Positions 34,778-44,099 of a stretch of DNA of 64,000 nt are shown one piece after another. The notes under the pieces are model-generated. The model did not search any database. It worked only from the letters and a program-made list of their open reading frames with translations, and had not been told where the DNA came from. Both the position numbers and the translations under genes were made by a program. Position 1 is the first letter of the stretch. Every line of letters starts with the position of its first letter. Source of the stretch: Haliea sp. (GTDB lineage: Bacteria; Pseudomonadota; Gammaproteobacteria; Pseudomonadales; Halieaceae); the NCBI GenBank assembly GCA_016704305.1, contig JADJAL010000032.1, positions 16,979 to 80,978 of the forward strand, written 5' to 3'.

Positions 34778-35653
34778 GTGCAGCATACAGAATCGATCGA
34801 CGGCGCCGGTGTCGCCTTCAAGGCCGCGCATTTCGAAGCGCTTCTGGACGCCCCGCACGCAGCGGATTTCATTGAAGTGCATGCAGAGAACTATCTTGGC
34901 GCGGGTGGGCCACCACACGCCCAGCTCGCCGCCCTGCTGGAGCAGCTGCCGCTGTCCGTGCACGGTGTTGGCCTGTCGTTGGGCGGCACCGCGCCGCTCG
35001 ATCGCGCACACCTGCAACGTATTCGCGCGCTGTGCAAACGCCATGCGCCCACGCTCTTTTCCGAGCACCTGGCCTGGTCGAGCCACGATGGCGCGTATCA
35101 GGCTGACCTGCTCCCAATCAGCTTTGACCGCCAGACGCTGCGACGCGTCGTCGAACATGTCGACCAGCTCCAGACTGCGCTGCAACGCCAGGTGCTGATC
35201 GAGAACCCAGCACTGTATCTCGAGTTTGCACCGCTCGGCGACGGCATGGACGAGGTGGATTTCCTCGATGAACTCAGTCAGCGCAGTGGCTGCGGCCTGT
35301 TGCTGGATATTGGCAATGTTCTGGTGAGCGCACATAACTGCGCGCGCGACGCGAGTGATTATCTCGCCCGATTCCCTCTTGATCGCGTCGGCGAGATTCA
35401 TCTGGCCGGCCATTCGCGCCAGGCGCTGAATGCGCAGGACTGGTTGCTGATCGACGATCACGCCTCGCCGGTGGCGCAGGCCGCGTGGCAGATGCTGCGC
35501 GCGGTGATCGAGCGTGGCGGTCCACGGCCGGTGCTGATCGAATGGGATCGCAACCTGCCTGCATGGCCGGTCCTGGCGGCCGAGGTTGCCAGCGCACGCG
35601 CCATTATTGACGCCGCGCGGCCGATGGGTGCAACGGGGATCGCCCGCGCATGA
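34778..35653 (+). CDS. bufB: MNIO-family (DUF692) bufferin maturase BufB
   Basis: 291 aa from GTG 34778, with GGAG upstream; the longer frame would overlap bufA1 and adds no family-like sequence. Multinuclear non-heme iron oxidative enzyme: FIEVHAENYLG, LSVHGVGLSLGG, LFSEHLAW, VLIENPALYLE, CGLLLDIGNVLVSAHN, GEIHLAGH and LIDDHASPV carry the His, Glu, Asp and Asn metal ligands of the TIM barrel. It would oxidise cysteines of BufA1. The stop overlaps bufC by ATGA. Confidence 0.94.
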   Translation: MQHTESIDGAGVAFKAAHFEALLDAPHAADFIEVHAENYLGAGGPPHAQLAALLEQLPLSVHGVGLSLGGTAPLDRAHLQRIRALCKRHAPTLFSEHLAWSSHDGAYQADLLPISFDRQTLRRVVEHVDQLQTALQRQVLIENPALYLEFAPLGDGMDEVDFLDELSQRSGCGLLLDIGNVLVSAHNCARDASDYLARFPLDRVGEIHLAGHSRQALNAQDWLLIDDHASPVAQAAWQMLRAVIERGGPRPVLIEWDRNLPAWPVLAAEVASARAIIDAARPMGATGIARA

Positions 35654-36429
35654 ACAGCGCACTGCAACACGCATTCCGGCGCGCGCTCGAAGACCCGCGA
35701 GCCGTCACGCCACAGCTGCTCGCAGCGGTCCGCGGCAATCACCCGGTGGCGCGTATCGCGGTGTATCGCAACAATGCCCGCAGCGCGCTGGTCTCGACGT
35801 TGCGCGCGGCGTTTCCTGCCGTCGAACGACTGCTCGGCGAGGACTACTTTGGTGCCGTGAGCGAGGAATTCATGCGGCAGTGCCCGCCGCGCTCACCGGT
35901 CCTTAACGAATATGGCGGTGAATTCGCGGCTTTCATAGACGGCTTTTCGCCGTTGCACGGGTTCCCTTATCTCGGCGACCTCGCGCGGCTGGAATGGGCG
36001 CGACCTACAGCGTTCCACGCCGCCGACGCATCGCCACCGGTGTTCGACCCCGGCAGCCGCGCGGCGCTGCTCTCTCTCGTGGAACAACGACTCGGCTGGC
36101 ACCCGTCGCTGCGCTTGCTGCACTCGGCTCACCCGATACTGCGGCTGTGGCAAAGCCAGGTCGAGGGCGCGCCTGCTCCGCTTCCCGATGAATGGCATCC
36201 GGCAACACTGATCGTCTGGCGCCGCGGCTGGCATGTCGAGGTGCAGCAAATCCTGCCACCGGAACGCGAGCTTCTGGAATATTTCGAAAACCCCGGCGTT
36301 TTTGCCGAGGCCACACTGACGCTGCCCCGGACACCGGCGCAACTCGCCGCGAGCTTTGCCACGCTTATGCGCCTGCAATTGCTGATTGGGGCACATCACA
36401 TCAACCCGACTGAAGAGGACAAGCCATGA
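35650..36429 (+). CDS. bufC: BufC (DUF2063) partner of the MNIO enzyme
   Basis: 259 aa. IAVYRNNARSALVSTLRAAF, PAVERLLGEDYF and the following RSPVLNEYGGEFAAFID are the N-terminal DUF2063 block; a second domain follows to the end. In bufferin-type and related pathways this protein helps present the precursor to the MNIO enzyme. Coupled by 4-nt overlaps to both bufB (before) and doxX (after). Confidence 0.92.
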   Translation: MNSALQHAFRRALEDPRAVTPQLLAAVRGNHPVARIAVYRNNARSALVSTLRAAFPAVERLLGEDYFGAVSEEFMRQCPPRSPVLNEYGGEFAAFIDGFSPLHGFPYLGDLARLEWARPTAFHAADASPPVFDPGSRAALLSLVEQRLGWHPSLRLLHSAHPILRLWQSQVEGAPAPLPDEWHPATLIVWRRGWHVEVQQILPPERELLEYFENPGVFAEATLTLPRTPAQLAASFATLMRLQLLIGAHHINPTEEDKP

Positions 36430-36941
36430 CACAACTACACAACTCCATACACAGCGCAAATCACAGCGCTGTTCACAGCACTACAGCAAATGCACCACGC
36501 GCACCGGCGGACTGGCGCAGCGATCTTCTGCTGTTCTCGGCGCGACTGTTTCCGGCCGCTATTTTCTGGCAATCGGGACAGACCAAACTCGACGGCTGGC
36601 GATTGAGCGACAGCGCCGTGTACCTGTTCCAGCAGGAATACCGCCTGCCCCTGCTTGATCCCGAGCTGGCAGCGCGCATGGCCACGGGCGCCGAGCACCT
36701 GTTTCCGCTGCTGCTCGTGCTCGGGCTGGCAACTCGCTTGTCGGCGCTGGCGCTGCTCGGGATGACGCTGGTGATCCAGTGCTTTGTCTACCCGCAAGCG
36801 TGGCCCACGCATGGGACCTGGGCGGTCGCGTGGCTGCTGCTGATTCACAGCGGGCCGGGCCGTTTATCCCTCGATCATCTCACGGGTTGGCGGGTTCCGG
36901 CTCTCGAGAACTTCGCACGCAAGCTCGGGATCAGCGGGTGA
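36426..36941 (+). CDS. DoxX family membrane protein of the bufferin operon
   Basis: 171 aa. A polar, histidine- and asparagine-rich N-terminus of about 30 residues precedes four hydrophobic helices. LLLFSARLFPAAIFWQSGQT and EHLFPLLLVLGLATRLSALA are DoxX-like. DoxX genes frequently end bufferin operons; the role may be quinone-linked or redox support. The histidines near the N-terminus (HNSIHSANHSAVH) could bind metal, which is a guess. Confidence 0.88.
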   Translation: MTQLHNSIHSANHSAVHSTTANAPRAPADWRSDLLLFSARLFPAAIFWQSGQTKLDGWRLSDSAVYLFQQEYRLPLLDPELAARMATGAEHLFPLLLVLGLATRLSALALLGMTLVIQCFVYPQAWPTHGTWAVAWLLLIHSGPGRLSLDHLTGWRVPALENFARKLGISG

Positions 36942-36957
36942 ATGCGCGTGGCCGGCG

Positions 36958-38354
36958 ATGCAGCACGTCGCTGGCCCGGAGCGGATACGCGGATGCTGTT
37001 CGCGGCGCGCTTTTTCGCTCGTCCTCACACTGCTGATGGGCTGCGCGGCAGCGGGACAGCCGGATCTGGCACGTCTCTATGCCAGCAGCCAGTCGAACCC
37101 GTATCAACCGCCGGTGATACTGATTCCCGGCATCATGGGCTCGCGGCTCGCCGATGCGGACAACCGGGAGGTCTGGGTTGGTTCCCCGGCGGATCTGGTC
37201 TTCTCGTCCTACGCAGAGCTCGCGCTGACACTGCCTGGCGAGGAGGCGGGGGCGAGCGCGCCGCGCCTGCACCCGACCCGGTTAACCGATACATTTGCCG
37301 GCCAGGATTTCTACGCCTCTATCGTGCGCGTGTTCGAGCAGGCCGGCGGCTACCGGCGCGCGCGACCGGGGACACCGGTCGCGCCGGGCAGCGCAGCTAT
37401 TACGAATTTTCCTATGACTGGCGCCAGGACAATGTGACGAGCGCCCGCCAACTCGGCGTGCTGATCGAACAGATACGCGCGGACCACCAAGACCCCGCGT
37501 TGCAGGTCGATATCGTCGCGCACAGCATGGGTGGACTGATCGCGCGCTATTACCTGTCCTATGGGGGACAGGACGTGCTGAACGGAGAAGCATTCGTGCC
37601 GAATTATGCCGGTGAACACCGGGTGCGCCGGGTCGCGCTGCTGGGCACACCGAATGTCGGCTCGGTGAGTTCCCTGCACGCATTCATCAGCGGCCGGAAA
37701 ATCGGCCTCGGAACCATGCGCACCGAAACGCTGGCGACCTTCCCCAGCGTCTATCAATTGTTCCCACATCCGCTGAACAACTGGATCATTGCCGAGGATG
37801 GCAGCGCACTCGATGTTGACCTGTTCTCGCCCGACACCTGGCGCCGCTTCCGCTGGTCGATATTCGATCCGCAAACAAAGCGCCGTATCATTGCAGACCA
37901 TCCGCAACAGGGTGACCACTACTACGCGGCGCTGGAAAAGGAGTTCGCGCAGCAGCTCGAACGGGCGAGACGTTTCGTGTGGTCGTTGACCGTGACGCTG
38001 GAGCGCAACCCCTGGGAGCTGCGCGTATTCGGCGGCGATTGCGCATTGACGCCCGCGCGCATACTCGTGGAGGAGGTGGGCGGCGCCTCGCGCATACGCC
38101 TGTGGCCGCACGAGCTCGCTCAACCACGACCTGGCATCGACTATGACCGCCTGATGCTGGAACCGGGCGATGGCAGCGTCACCAAGGCTTCCCTGCTGGC
38201 CCGCGACAGCCTGAACCCCGCCATCCCGCGTCCCGGCTACAGCTACTTTGCAGTGAGCGGCGAGATGTTCGTGTGCGAGCAGCACGACCGTCTCAGCACC
38301 AACATCAGCTTCCAGGACAACCTTTTGCAGTACCTGCTGACCACTGACCTCTGA
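36958..38354 (+). CDS. LCAT-like alpha/beta-hydrolase lipoprotein (paralog 2), frameshifted
   Basis: The reading frame from ATG 36958 codes a lipoprotein signal (FSLVLTLLMGC), LARLYASSQ and VILIPGIMGSR. Near 37375-37400 one base is missing and the rest (YYEFSYDWRQDN, the nucleophile elbow IVAHSMGGLIARY and the tail ISFQDNLLQYLL) continues in another frame to the stop at 38352-38354. Strongly similar to the protein at 10308. It starts 16 nt after doxX and may be co-transcribed with the bufferin operon, though its function is probably unrelated acyl-ester hydrolysis. Confidence 0.75.
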
Positions 38355-38466
38355 AGCGCGACGCTCCTGTGTTCGATACCGACCCGATTTATCATCCCGC
38401 CCCGTTGGTAACACCTCGACGATATACGATAGACTCTTTCCGAAAATGAAAGAATCGAGGTTTGCC

Positions 38467-39366
38467 ATGGACCGCCTGTACCTGATGACCGTGTTTATCG
38501 CGGTCGCCGAAGAAAAGGGTTTTGCGGGCGGCGCTCGGCGACTGGGGGTTTCCCCGCCGACGGTCACGCGGGCCGTCGCGGCGCTCGAGGAGCATCTGGG
38601 GGTCAAGCTTTTCAATCGCACCACGCGCTTTATACGGCTGAGTGAGGCCGGGCTGCGTTACCTTGAAGATGCCCGTGGCGTTATCGCGTTCGCGAACGAG
38701 GCGGACCAGGCGGTGCTGGGTCTCAACGCGGAACCGCGCGGCAGCCTTTCAGTCACCGCCTCGGTGCTCTTCGGTCGGATGTACGTGATGCCAGGGATCA
38801 TCGACTACATGAAACGCTACCCGGGCATGGAGGTGTCCGCGTTGTTCGTCGATCGCGTGGTGAATATCGTGCAGGAAGGTGTCGATGTCGCCATTCGTAT
38901 CGGTGAGTTGCCCGACTCCGGCTTCAAGGCGAAAAAGGTCGCATCGGTTCGGCGCGTCTGCTGCGCCTCGCCTGCCTACCTCGCCGAACATGGCACCCCC
39001 CTCACACCGCAGGAACTCTCAGAACACCGCGTCATCGTATCCCATGCCCTGAACCCGACGTCGGAATGGAAGTTCCTGCAGGACAAGCGCCCGTTCACGG
39101 TGAAGGTCAAGCCGCACCTTGCCCTTAGCGACAACGTCTCGACGATCGATGCGGCCGTCAATGGCCTCGGAATTACCAGCCTCTTTTCCTACATGGTCAA
39201 ACCCCAGGTCACCGCGGGATCACTGCAAGTCATTCTCGAAGACTATGCGCTCAAAGCGGTTCCCGTTCACATCATGCACAACGAAGGCCGCTACGTGCCG
39301 GCCAAGACCAGGGCATTCATCGACCTGATGGCGGAGCACTTGCGCGCGAGCGGACTGGACGATTGA
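38467..39366 (+). CDS. LysR family transcriptional regulator
   Basis: 299 aa from ATG 38467 (MDRLYLMTVFIAVAEEKGF), the usual LysR beginning; ATG 38446 adds seven residues. Winged helix-turn-helix GARRLGVSPPTVTRAVAALE, then a complete effector-binding domain (VRRVCCASPAYLAEHGTPLT, VNGLGITSLFSYMV, FIDLMAEHL). It resembles regulators of GST or quinone-reductase type genes. Divergent partner is not clear because the upstream gene runs in the same direction. Confidence 0.9.
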   Translation: MDRLYLMTVFIAVAEEKGFAGGARRLGVSPPTVTRAVAALEEHLGVKLFNRTTRFIRLSEAGLRYLEDARGVIAFANEADQAVLGLNAEPRGSLSVTASVLFGRMYVMPGIIDYMKRYPGMEVSALFVDRVVNIVQEGVDVAIRIGELPDSGFKAKKVASVRRVCCASPAYLAEHGTPLTPQELSEHRVIVSHALNPTSEWKFLQDKRPFTVKVKPHLALSDNVSTIDAAVNGLGITSLFSYMVKPQVTAGSLQVILEDYALKAVPVHIMHNEGRYVPAKTRAFIDLMAEHLRASGLDD

Positions 39367-39464
39367 TTAAAGGACCAGAACTTGCCTTGCGCCTATGACA
39401 TGCTCGCTACTACTGGCGCACCCGCCATGCCGGTACATTTGGCGGCAGCGCCCATGGACGCCAC

Positions 39465-40432
39465 CTAGCAGTCGCCACCGCGTGGCTCGCCGTGCATTGT
39501 CACTATCGCGTTCGGATTGGGGCTCACGTCCAGTTTAAACAAATCCGGACGGGCATAATGGCCCGCCACATCAAGGCTTCTTCTGGCGCCGATCACCGCT
39601 GACAAATCAATATCAGCATAAAAATACCCTGTTCATGTCGCCAGGGGCCGGCCACTATCTCGCCGCCCGGGGCTATCACCACCGAATCACCGGGATTGAC
39701 CCATTCCTGCGGGTCGGGATAAGAGGAATTTGCGGCGGTTGCACAAAGAATGTCCGCACCCAAATCTGCCGCCTGAAAGGCGTTATTTGCACTGATCACC
39801 CAACAGCCACTTTCTTTGGCAATAAAAGGCATGGCGTTGATCCACATGTCCCCGCTGTCGTAGGTGGGCGCAATATAGACTTGCAAACCTTGCGCGTACA
39901 ATGTGTAGCGCGCCAGCGGCATGTAATTCTCCCAACAAATCAACGCGCCGATATTCCCCGAGCTTGTCGGGATCACTTTCAAGCCTGAACCGTCACCCTG
40001 TCCCCAAATCATCCGTTCCGCGTTGGTGGGCACCAGTTTTCGATGATTGTTTTGTAAAACACCGTGTTGGTCGATGCAAAGGACACTGTTAAACAAGGTC
40101 GTTTGGCTACCGTTTGTGTCCCGTTCCTGCAGGCCACACACAACGCTGATCGCGTGGGTTTTGGCAGCGTTGTATAAATCAGCCAGATCGTCGCCGGCCA
40201 CGCTGCTGGCCTGCACGACCAGCTTTTTATGTAGTGATGCGCACGCAGCCTCATCAACGCCAGGCCGCAGTCGCCAAATCCAGGCGGGATAACCGGTAAT
40301 AAATGCTTCCGGAAATACGATCAGTGAAGCGCCATTCCCGGCGGCCTGCTCAATCGCAGCGACGGCTACAGTTAAACAGGCATCCCGATCCAGAAACACT
40401 GGTGCTAATTGGGCGATTGCGATCTTTGGCAT
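39465..40432 (-). CDS. Nitrilase-family carbon-nitrogen hydrolase, frameshifted near the end
   Basis: Catalytic triad residues are visible: glutamate in LIVFPEAFITGYP, lysine in NNHRKLVPTNAER and cysteine in GALICWENYMPLAR, with the nitrilase-type TGYPAWIW. The frame from ATG 40432 stops early at 39593 (FMLILICQR). Adding one T to the T-run near 39621 restores YADIDLSAVIGARRSLDVAG and the normal end at 39465. It is probably an intact nitrilase or cyanide/amide hydrolase with a homopolymer error, or a recent frameshift. Confidence 0.82.
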
Positions 40433-40450
40433 GCTGCAGACCTGTATCAG

Positions 40451-40678
40451 TTAGTTCAATAACTTATCGGCTTCTAAATTTTCTACGACCAGATTAGCAA
40501 AGGCTTGTACTTTGGTTAAAGGGTTCCCGTCCTCGCTATGCAGGACATGAATACGCAACACCGGGGCTTCATATTCACTTAAGGATGCTCTGATTGATTC
40601 CCATGATCGTTGATAATGGGCACCGATAACAATATCGGTAATTCGCCATGCGCCAGGATTAAAATGCATTAGACACAT
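40451..40678 (-). pseudogene. Possible tail of a LysR effector domain
   Basis: The 75-codon frame ends APVLRIHVLHSEDG, LTKVQAFANLVVENL. This looks like the last strand and helix of LysR effector domains, where residues such as VRAFIDFL occur. No upstream part is present. It sits between the nitrilase gene and the sulfatase gene and may be the remnant of a regulator. It could also be a chance frame. Confidence 0.3.
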
Positions 40679-40768
40679 GGGCGAGTGTAAAGGTAAGGTC
40701 TGCGGCTTATCCCGCCAAAGCGATTCCTATCCGGAAGACCTGGCATTTAACGAAGTCAGGAGATGCTA

Positions 40769-42325
40769 ATGAAGACGATTCCAAAATTACTTGGTGGCCT
40801 GTCCCGCGCGGTGACTCTGCTGCTTGTGCTACCGATGCTGGCCCAGCACGCTGGGGCCGCTTCGCAGCCAAACATCCTCGTGATCTGGGGCGACGACATC
40901 GGCCAGTTCAATATCAGTGCCTACAACATGGGCATGATGGGCTACAAGACGCCCAACATCGATCGCATTGCCAAGGAGGGCGCTGTGTTTACCGACTGGT
41001 ACGGGCAGCAGTCCTGCACCGCCGGTCGCGCGGCTTTCATCACGGGGCAGTCGCCGATCCGCACCGGCCTGACCAAGGTCGGCCTGCCGGGTGCGCCCGA
41101 GGGCATGAAGAAGGAGGACCCGACGATCGCGACGCTGCTGCGCGCGCAGGGCTACACGACGGGCCAGTTCGGCAAGAACCACCTCGGCGACCGCGACGAT
41201 ATGCTGCCGACGAACCACGGCTTCGACGAGTTCTTCGGCAACCTGTACCACCTGAACGCGGAGGAAGAACCGGAGTACGCCGACTACCCGACGAACCCCG
41301 AATTCAGGAAGAAGTTTGGACCTCGCGGGGTGATCCACAGCTTTGCGGACGGCAAAATCACCGATACCGGCCCGCTGACGCGCAAGCGCATGGAAACGAT
41401 CGACGAGGAGGTGACGGCCAAGGCACTCGACTTCATGGAGCGGGCGAAGAAGGCCGACAAGCCCTTTTTCATGTGGTGGAACTCGACCCGCATGCACATC
41501 TTCACGCACCTCAAAGCCGAGTCTGACGGCAAGACCGGACAGGGCATCTACGCCGACGGCATGGTCGAGCACGACGGCCACGTCGGCCAGCTCTTGGCCA
41601 AGCTCGAGGAACTCGGCCTGGACGAGAACACCATCATCATGTACTCCACCGACAATGGCGCCGAGACGTTTACCTGGCCCGACGGCGGGACGACGATGTT
41701 CCGCGGCGAGAAGAACACCAACTGGGAGGGCGGCTATCGCGTGCCGACCGCGATCAAGTGGCCCGGCGTCATCAAACCCGGCACGGTGATCAATGAAATC
41801 GGCGCACACGAGGACATGCTGCTTACGCTCGTCAATGCGGCCGGCGGCAAGAATGTGCAAGAAGATCTCAAGAAGGGCACGACGATCGGCGGGCGCTCGT
41901 ACAAAGTGCACCTGGATGGCTACGACCTCGGCCCGGCGCTGCGCGGGCAGACCAAGGAGTGGCCGCGCAAGGGAATTCATCTACTGGACGGTGGCGGCAG
42001 CGTGGCCGCGCTGCGCTACGGCGACCTGAAGGTCACGTTCCTGGAACAGGAAGGCCATGGTTTGCGCGTCTGGCAGGACCCGTTCAAGGTTCTGCGCGCG
42101 CCGTTGCTGACCAGCCTGCGCATGGATCCTTTCGAACGTGCCGAGCCTGAGCACGCCATGGGTTACCAGCGTTGGTACGTCGAGCACATGTGGGCCTTCG
42201 CCCCGGCAGGCGCCTATGTCGGCAGCTGGCTGCAGAGCTTCAAGGAGTTCCCCCCACGCCAGAAGCCGGGCAGCTTCAACCTCGAACGGGTGATGGAAGC
42301 GGTAACGCGTCCACAAAAGAACTAG
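40769..42325 (+). CDS. Exported sulfatase
   Basis: 518 aa. ATG 40769 was chosen over ATG 40763 because CAGGAG is better spaced. Signal peptide about 1-30 (ending QHAGA). ILVIWGDDIGQFN holds the first metal aspartates (D42, D43) and SCTAGRAAFITGQ holds C83, the residue converted to formylglycine (C-x-A-x-R). YSTDNGAETFTWPDGG and FRGEKNTNWEGGYRVP complete the active site. Related to arylsulfatases acting on sulfate esters. No maturase is in the window. A terminator follows at 42351. Confidence 0.92.
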   Translation: MKTIPKLLGGLSRAVTLLLVLPMLAQHAGAASQPNILVIWGDDIGQFNISAYNMGMMGYKTPNIDRIAKEGAVFTDWYGQQSCTAGRAAFITGQSPIRTGLTKVGLPGAPEGMKKEDPTIATLLRAQGYTTGQFGKNHLGDRDDMLPTNHGFDEFFGNLYHLNAEEEPEYADYPTNPEFRKKFGPRGVIHSFADGKITDTGPLTRKRMETIDEEVTAKALDFMERAKKADKPFFMWWNSTRMHIFTHLKAESDGKTGQGIYADGMVEHDGHVGQLLAKLEELGLDENTIIMYSTDNGAETFTWPDGGTTMFRGEKNTNWEGGYRVPTAIKWPGVIKPGTVINEIGAHEDMLLTLVNAAGGKNVQEDLKKGTTIGGRSYKVHLDGYDLGPALRGQTKEWPRKGIHLLDGGGSVAALRYGDLKVTFLEQEGHGLRVWQDPFKVLRAPLLTSLRMDPFERAEPEHAMGYQRWYVEHMWAFAPAGAYVGSWLQSFKEFPPRQKPGSFNLERVMEAVTRPQKN

Positions 42326-42350
42326 CGCGGCACGATGCGATGGAATAGAC

Positions 42351-42381
42351 GGAGCGGCCCAATCGGGCTGCTCCATTTTTT
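42351..42381 (+). terminator. Intrinsic terminator of the sulfatase gene
   Basis: Ten-pair stem (ggagcggccc / gggctgctcc, one G-T pair) with a 4-nt loop, followed by six T residues. It lies 25 nt after the sulfatase stop. Confidence 0.85.
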
Positions 42382-42494
42382 GAAGGTTCGCGTGTGGTGG
42401 GCAGCAGTAGCAAAGCCTGCCCGACTGGAGTGTGGCCTGTTACTCCCGCGCGCTCCTTTCCCTACTTTCCGACTAACTTCGCGGTGATGTTGTC

Positions 42495-43955
42495 ATGCCG
42501 GACCTGATCAGAAACGCCATTATCGACGACGCGGTTGCCCAGGAGCTGCAACTGAACCTGTGCTTTCTGGACGGCCCCGGCAAAGCCCGTCACGTACCCT
42601 TCAGTTTTACCCCCTGCCCGCTGCCTGCAGCCGTGCTGGCACAATTGGAGTTTGTCGCGCCGCTGCTGGGCATCCTGACCCAGGCATTGGCGGAGGACGA
42701 CACCTTGCTACAGGATGAGCACGCGGCGCTTGCGCCCGGCGATCCGTTTTTTGCGGAAATGCTGTCCACGCATCGCGCCCTGCACAGCCAACCAGGTACG
42801 TTACTGCGCGTGCCCCTGCTGTTGCAGCGCAGTGACTTCATGGTGGACGCCGGTATCGGCCCACGCCTTGTCGAATGCAACAGTATCGCCGCCGGGATGG
42901 CCCCGTTCGGTGATCGCATGGGATCACTGCATCAGTATCTACACGAGCGCTGGCCCGAGGAGTTTGCCCGCTGGCATACCGCAGCGCCCGGCACCCTGCA
43001 TCCCAATCCGGCGATCGCCAACATGGGCCGCGCCATCGCCAACGCGGCTCACAGTATCGCGCAGGACCTGGGTAGCGACGGGCAGCCCAGCTTCCTGATG
43101 GTGATACAGGAGAACGAGGACAATGTGTTCGACCAGCGCCTGCTGGAGAACGAGCTGCGGAGCCTGGGACTGCAGACCCACCGCCGCACGTTTCGCCAGC
43201 TGCAACAGCAGCTGTCCAGCGGGCCGAACCAGAGTCTGCAACTGGAGGGGCGCGGCACGGTGCATGTGGTTTATCTGCGGGCCGGCTATCAATTCCGCGA
43301 TTACATCGCCACCGACCTCGACACGCGGCGCTGCTGTGACGCGCTGCTGGCAACGCGGATGTTCATCGAGCGCCACCGGGTGGCGCTGAACGCGACCGTC
43401 GCACAGCAGCTGGCCACCAGCAAACGCATGCAAATGCGGTTGTCGGGCGATGACGGCAGCCTGTTGCAACGCCTGGGCTTTGCCGCCAACGAACGCGCTG
43501 CGCTGCTAGCGGTGTTCGCGCCGATGCACAGCGTCAACGGCGAGACAGCGACGCGCCTGCGCGATGAGGGAAACCTCAACGCATGGGTACTGAAGAACCA
43601 GGGCGAAGGCGGCGGGCACTGCCTGTTCGACCAGGACATCCTGCACCGCCTTGATACGCTGGGCGAAGGGGATTTCGGTGCGTGGACACTGATGCAGAGA
43701 CTATTTCCAGAGGGCCGCGACACGGACACCCTGCTGGTACGCGACGGCCGCGCCCGCACCGCGCAACGACTGGTCAGCGAGATCGGCCTGTTCAGCGCGC
43801 ATCTGGGAGGCACCGCCCTTGACACGGATGCTCATCGCGATGGTCATCGCCCCGGCCACATCGGCCACCTGGTGCGATCAAAACCACCGACGGTCAGCGA
43901 AGGCGGCATACACAGTGGTTTTGGCGTGCTGGACTCGCTGTTCATTGAACAGTGA
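42495..43955 (+). CDS. Eukaryotic-type glutathione synthetase
   Basis: 486 aa. Aligns by eye along its length with the eukaryotic GSS family, not with bacterial GshB: ECNSIAAGM, VIQENEDNVFDQRLLENELR, VHVVYLRAGYQFRDY, ATSKRMQM, AWVLKNQGEGGGHCLF (the glycine-rich ATP loop), VSEIGLFSAHL and the C-terminal EGGIHSGFGVLDSLF. It would join gamma-glutamylcysteine and glycine using ATP. No gshA lies nearby. Glutathione S-transferases elsewhere in the window would use the product. Confidence 0.87.
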   Translation: MPDLIRNAIIDDAVAQELQLNLCFLDGPGKARHVPFSFTPCPLPAAVLAQLEFVAPLLGILTQALAEDDTLLQDEHAALAPGDPFFAEMLSTHRALHSQPGTLLRVPLLLQRSDFMVDAGIGPRLVECNSIAAGMAPFGDRMGSLHQYLHERWPEEFARWHTAAPGTLHPNPAIANMGRAIANAAHSIAQDLGSDGQPSFLMVIQENEDNVFDQRLLENELRSLGLQTHRRTFRQLQQQLSSGPNQSLQLEGRGTVHVVYLRAGYQFRDYIATDLDTRRCCDALLATRMFIERHRVALNATVAQQLATSKRMQMRLSGDDGSLLQRLGFAANERAALLAVFAPMHSVNGETATRLRDEGNLNAWVLKNQGEGGGHCLFDQDILHRLDTLGEGDFGAWTLMQRLFPEGRDTDTLLVRDGRARTAQRLVSEIGLFSAHLGGTALDTDAHRDGHRPGHIGHLVRSKPPTVSEGGIHSGFGVLDSLFIEQ

Positions 43956-44099
43956 CACCGGGCTTGTTCGCAGCCGTGCCTCTCCCTGCTCTTTTGGCGC
44001 TGGGGTGTTGCCCACCACCCTAAAGGCTTTCTCCGTTGCTTCAGCGGATTGTAGAAGCGCGCTTTCTCCAAATTGAATAACTCATGTTCGTACGCTGCA

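Noticed and set aside
40829..41980. 383-codon frame on the minus strand
   Set aside because: Antisense shadow of the sulfatase gene; no recognisable domain and no ribosome-binding site.
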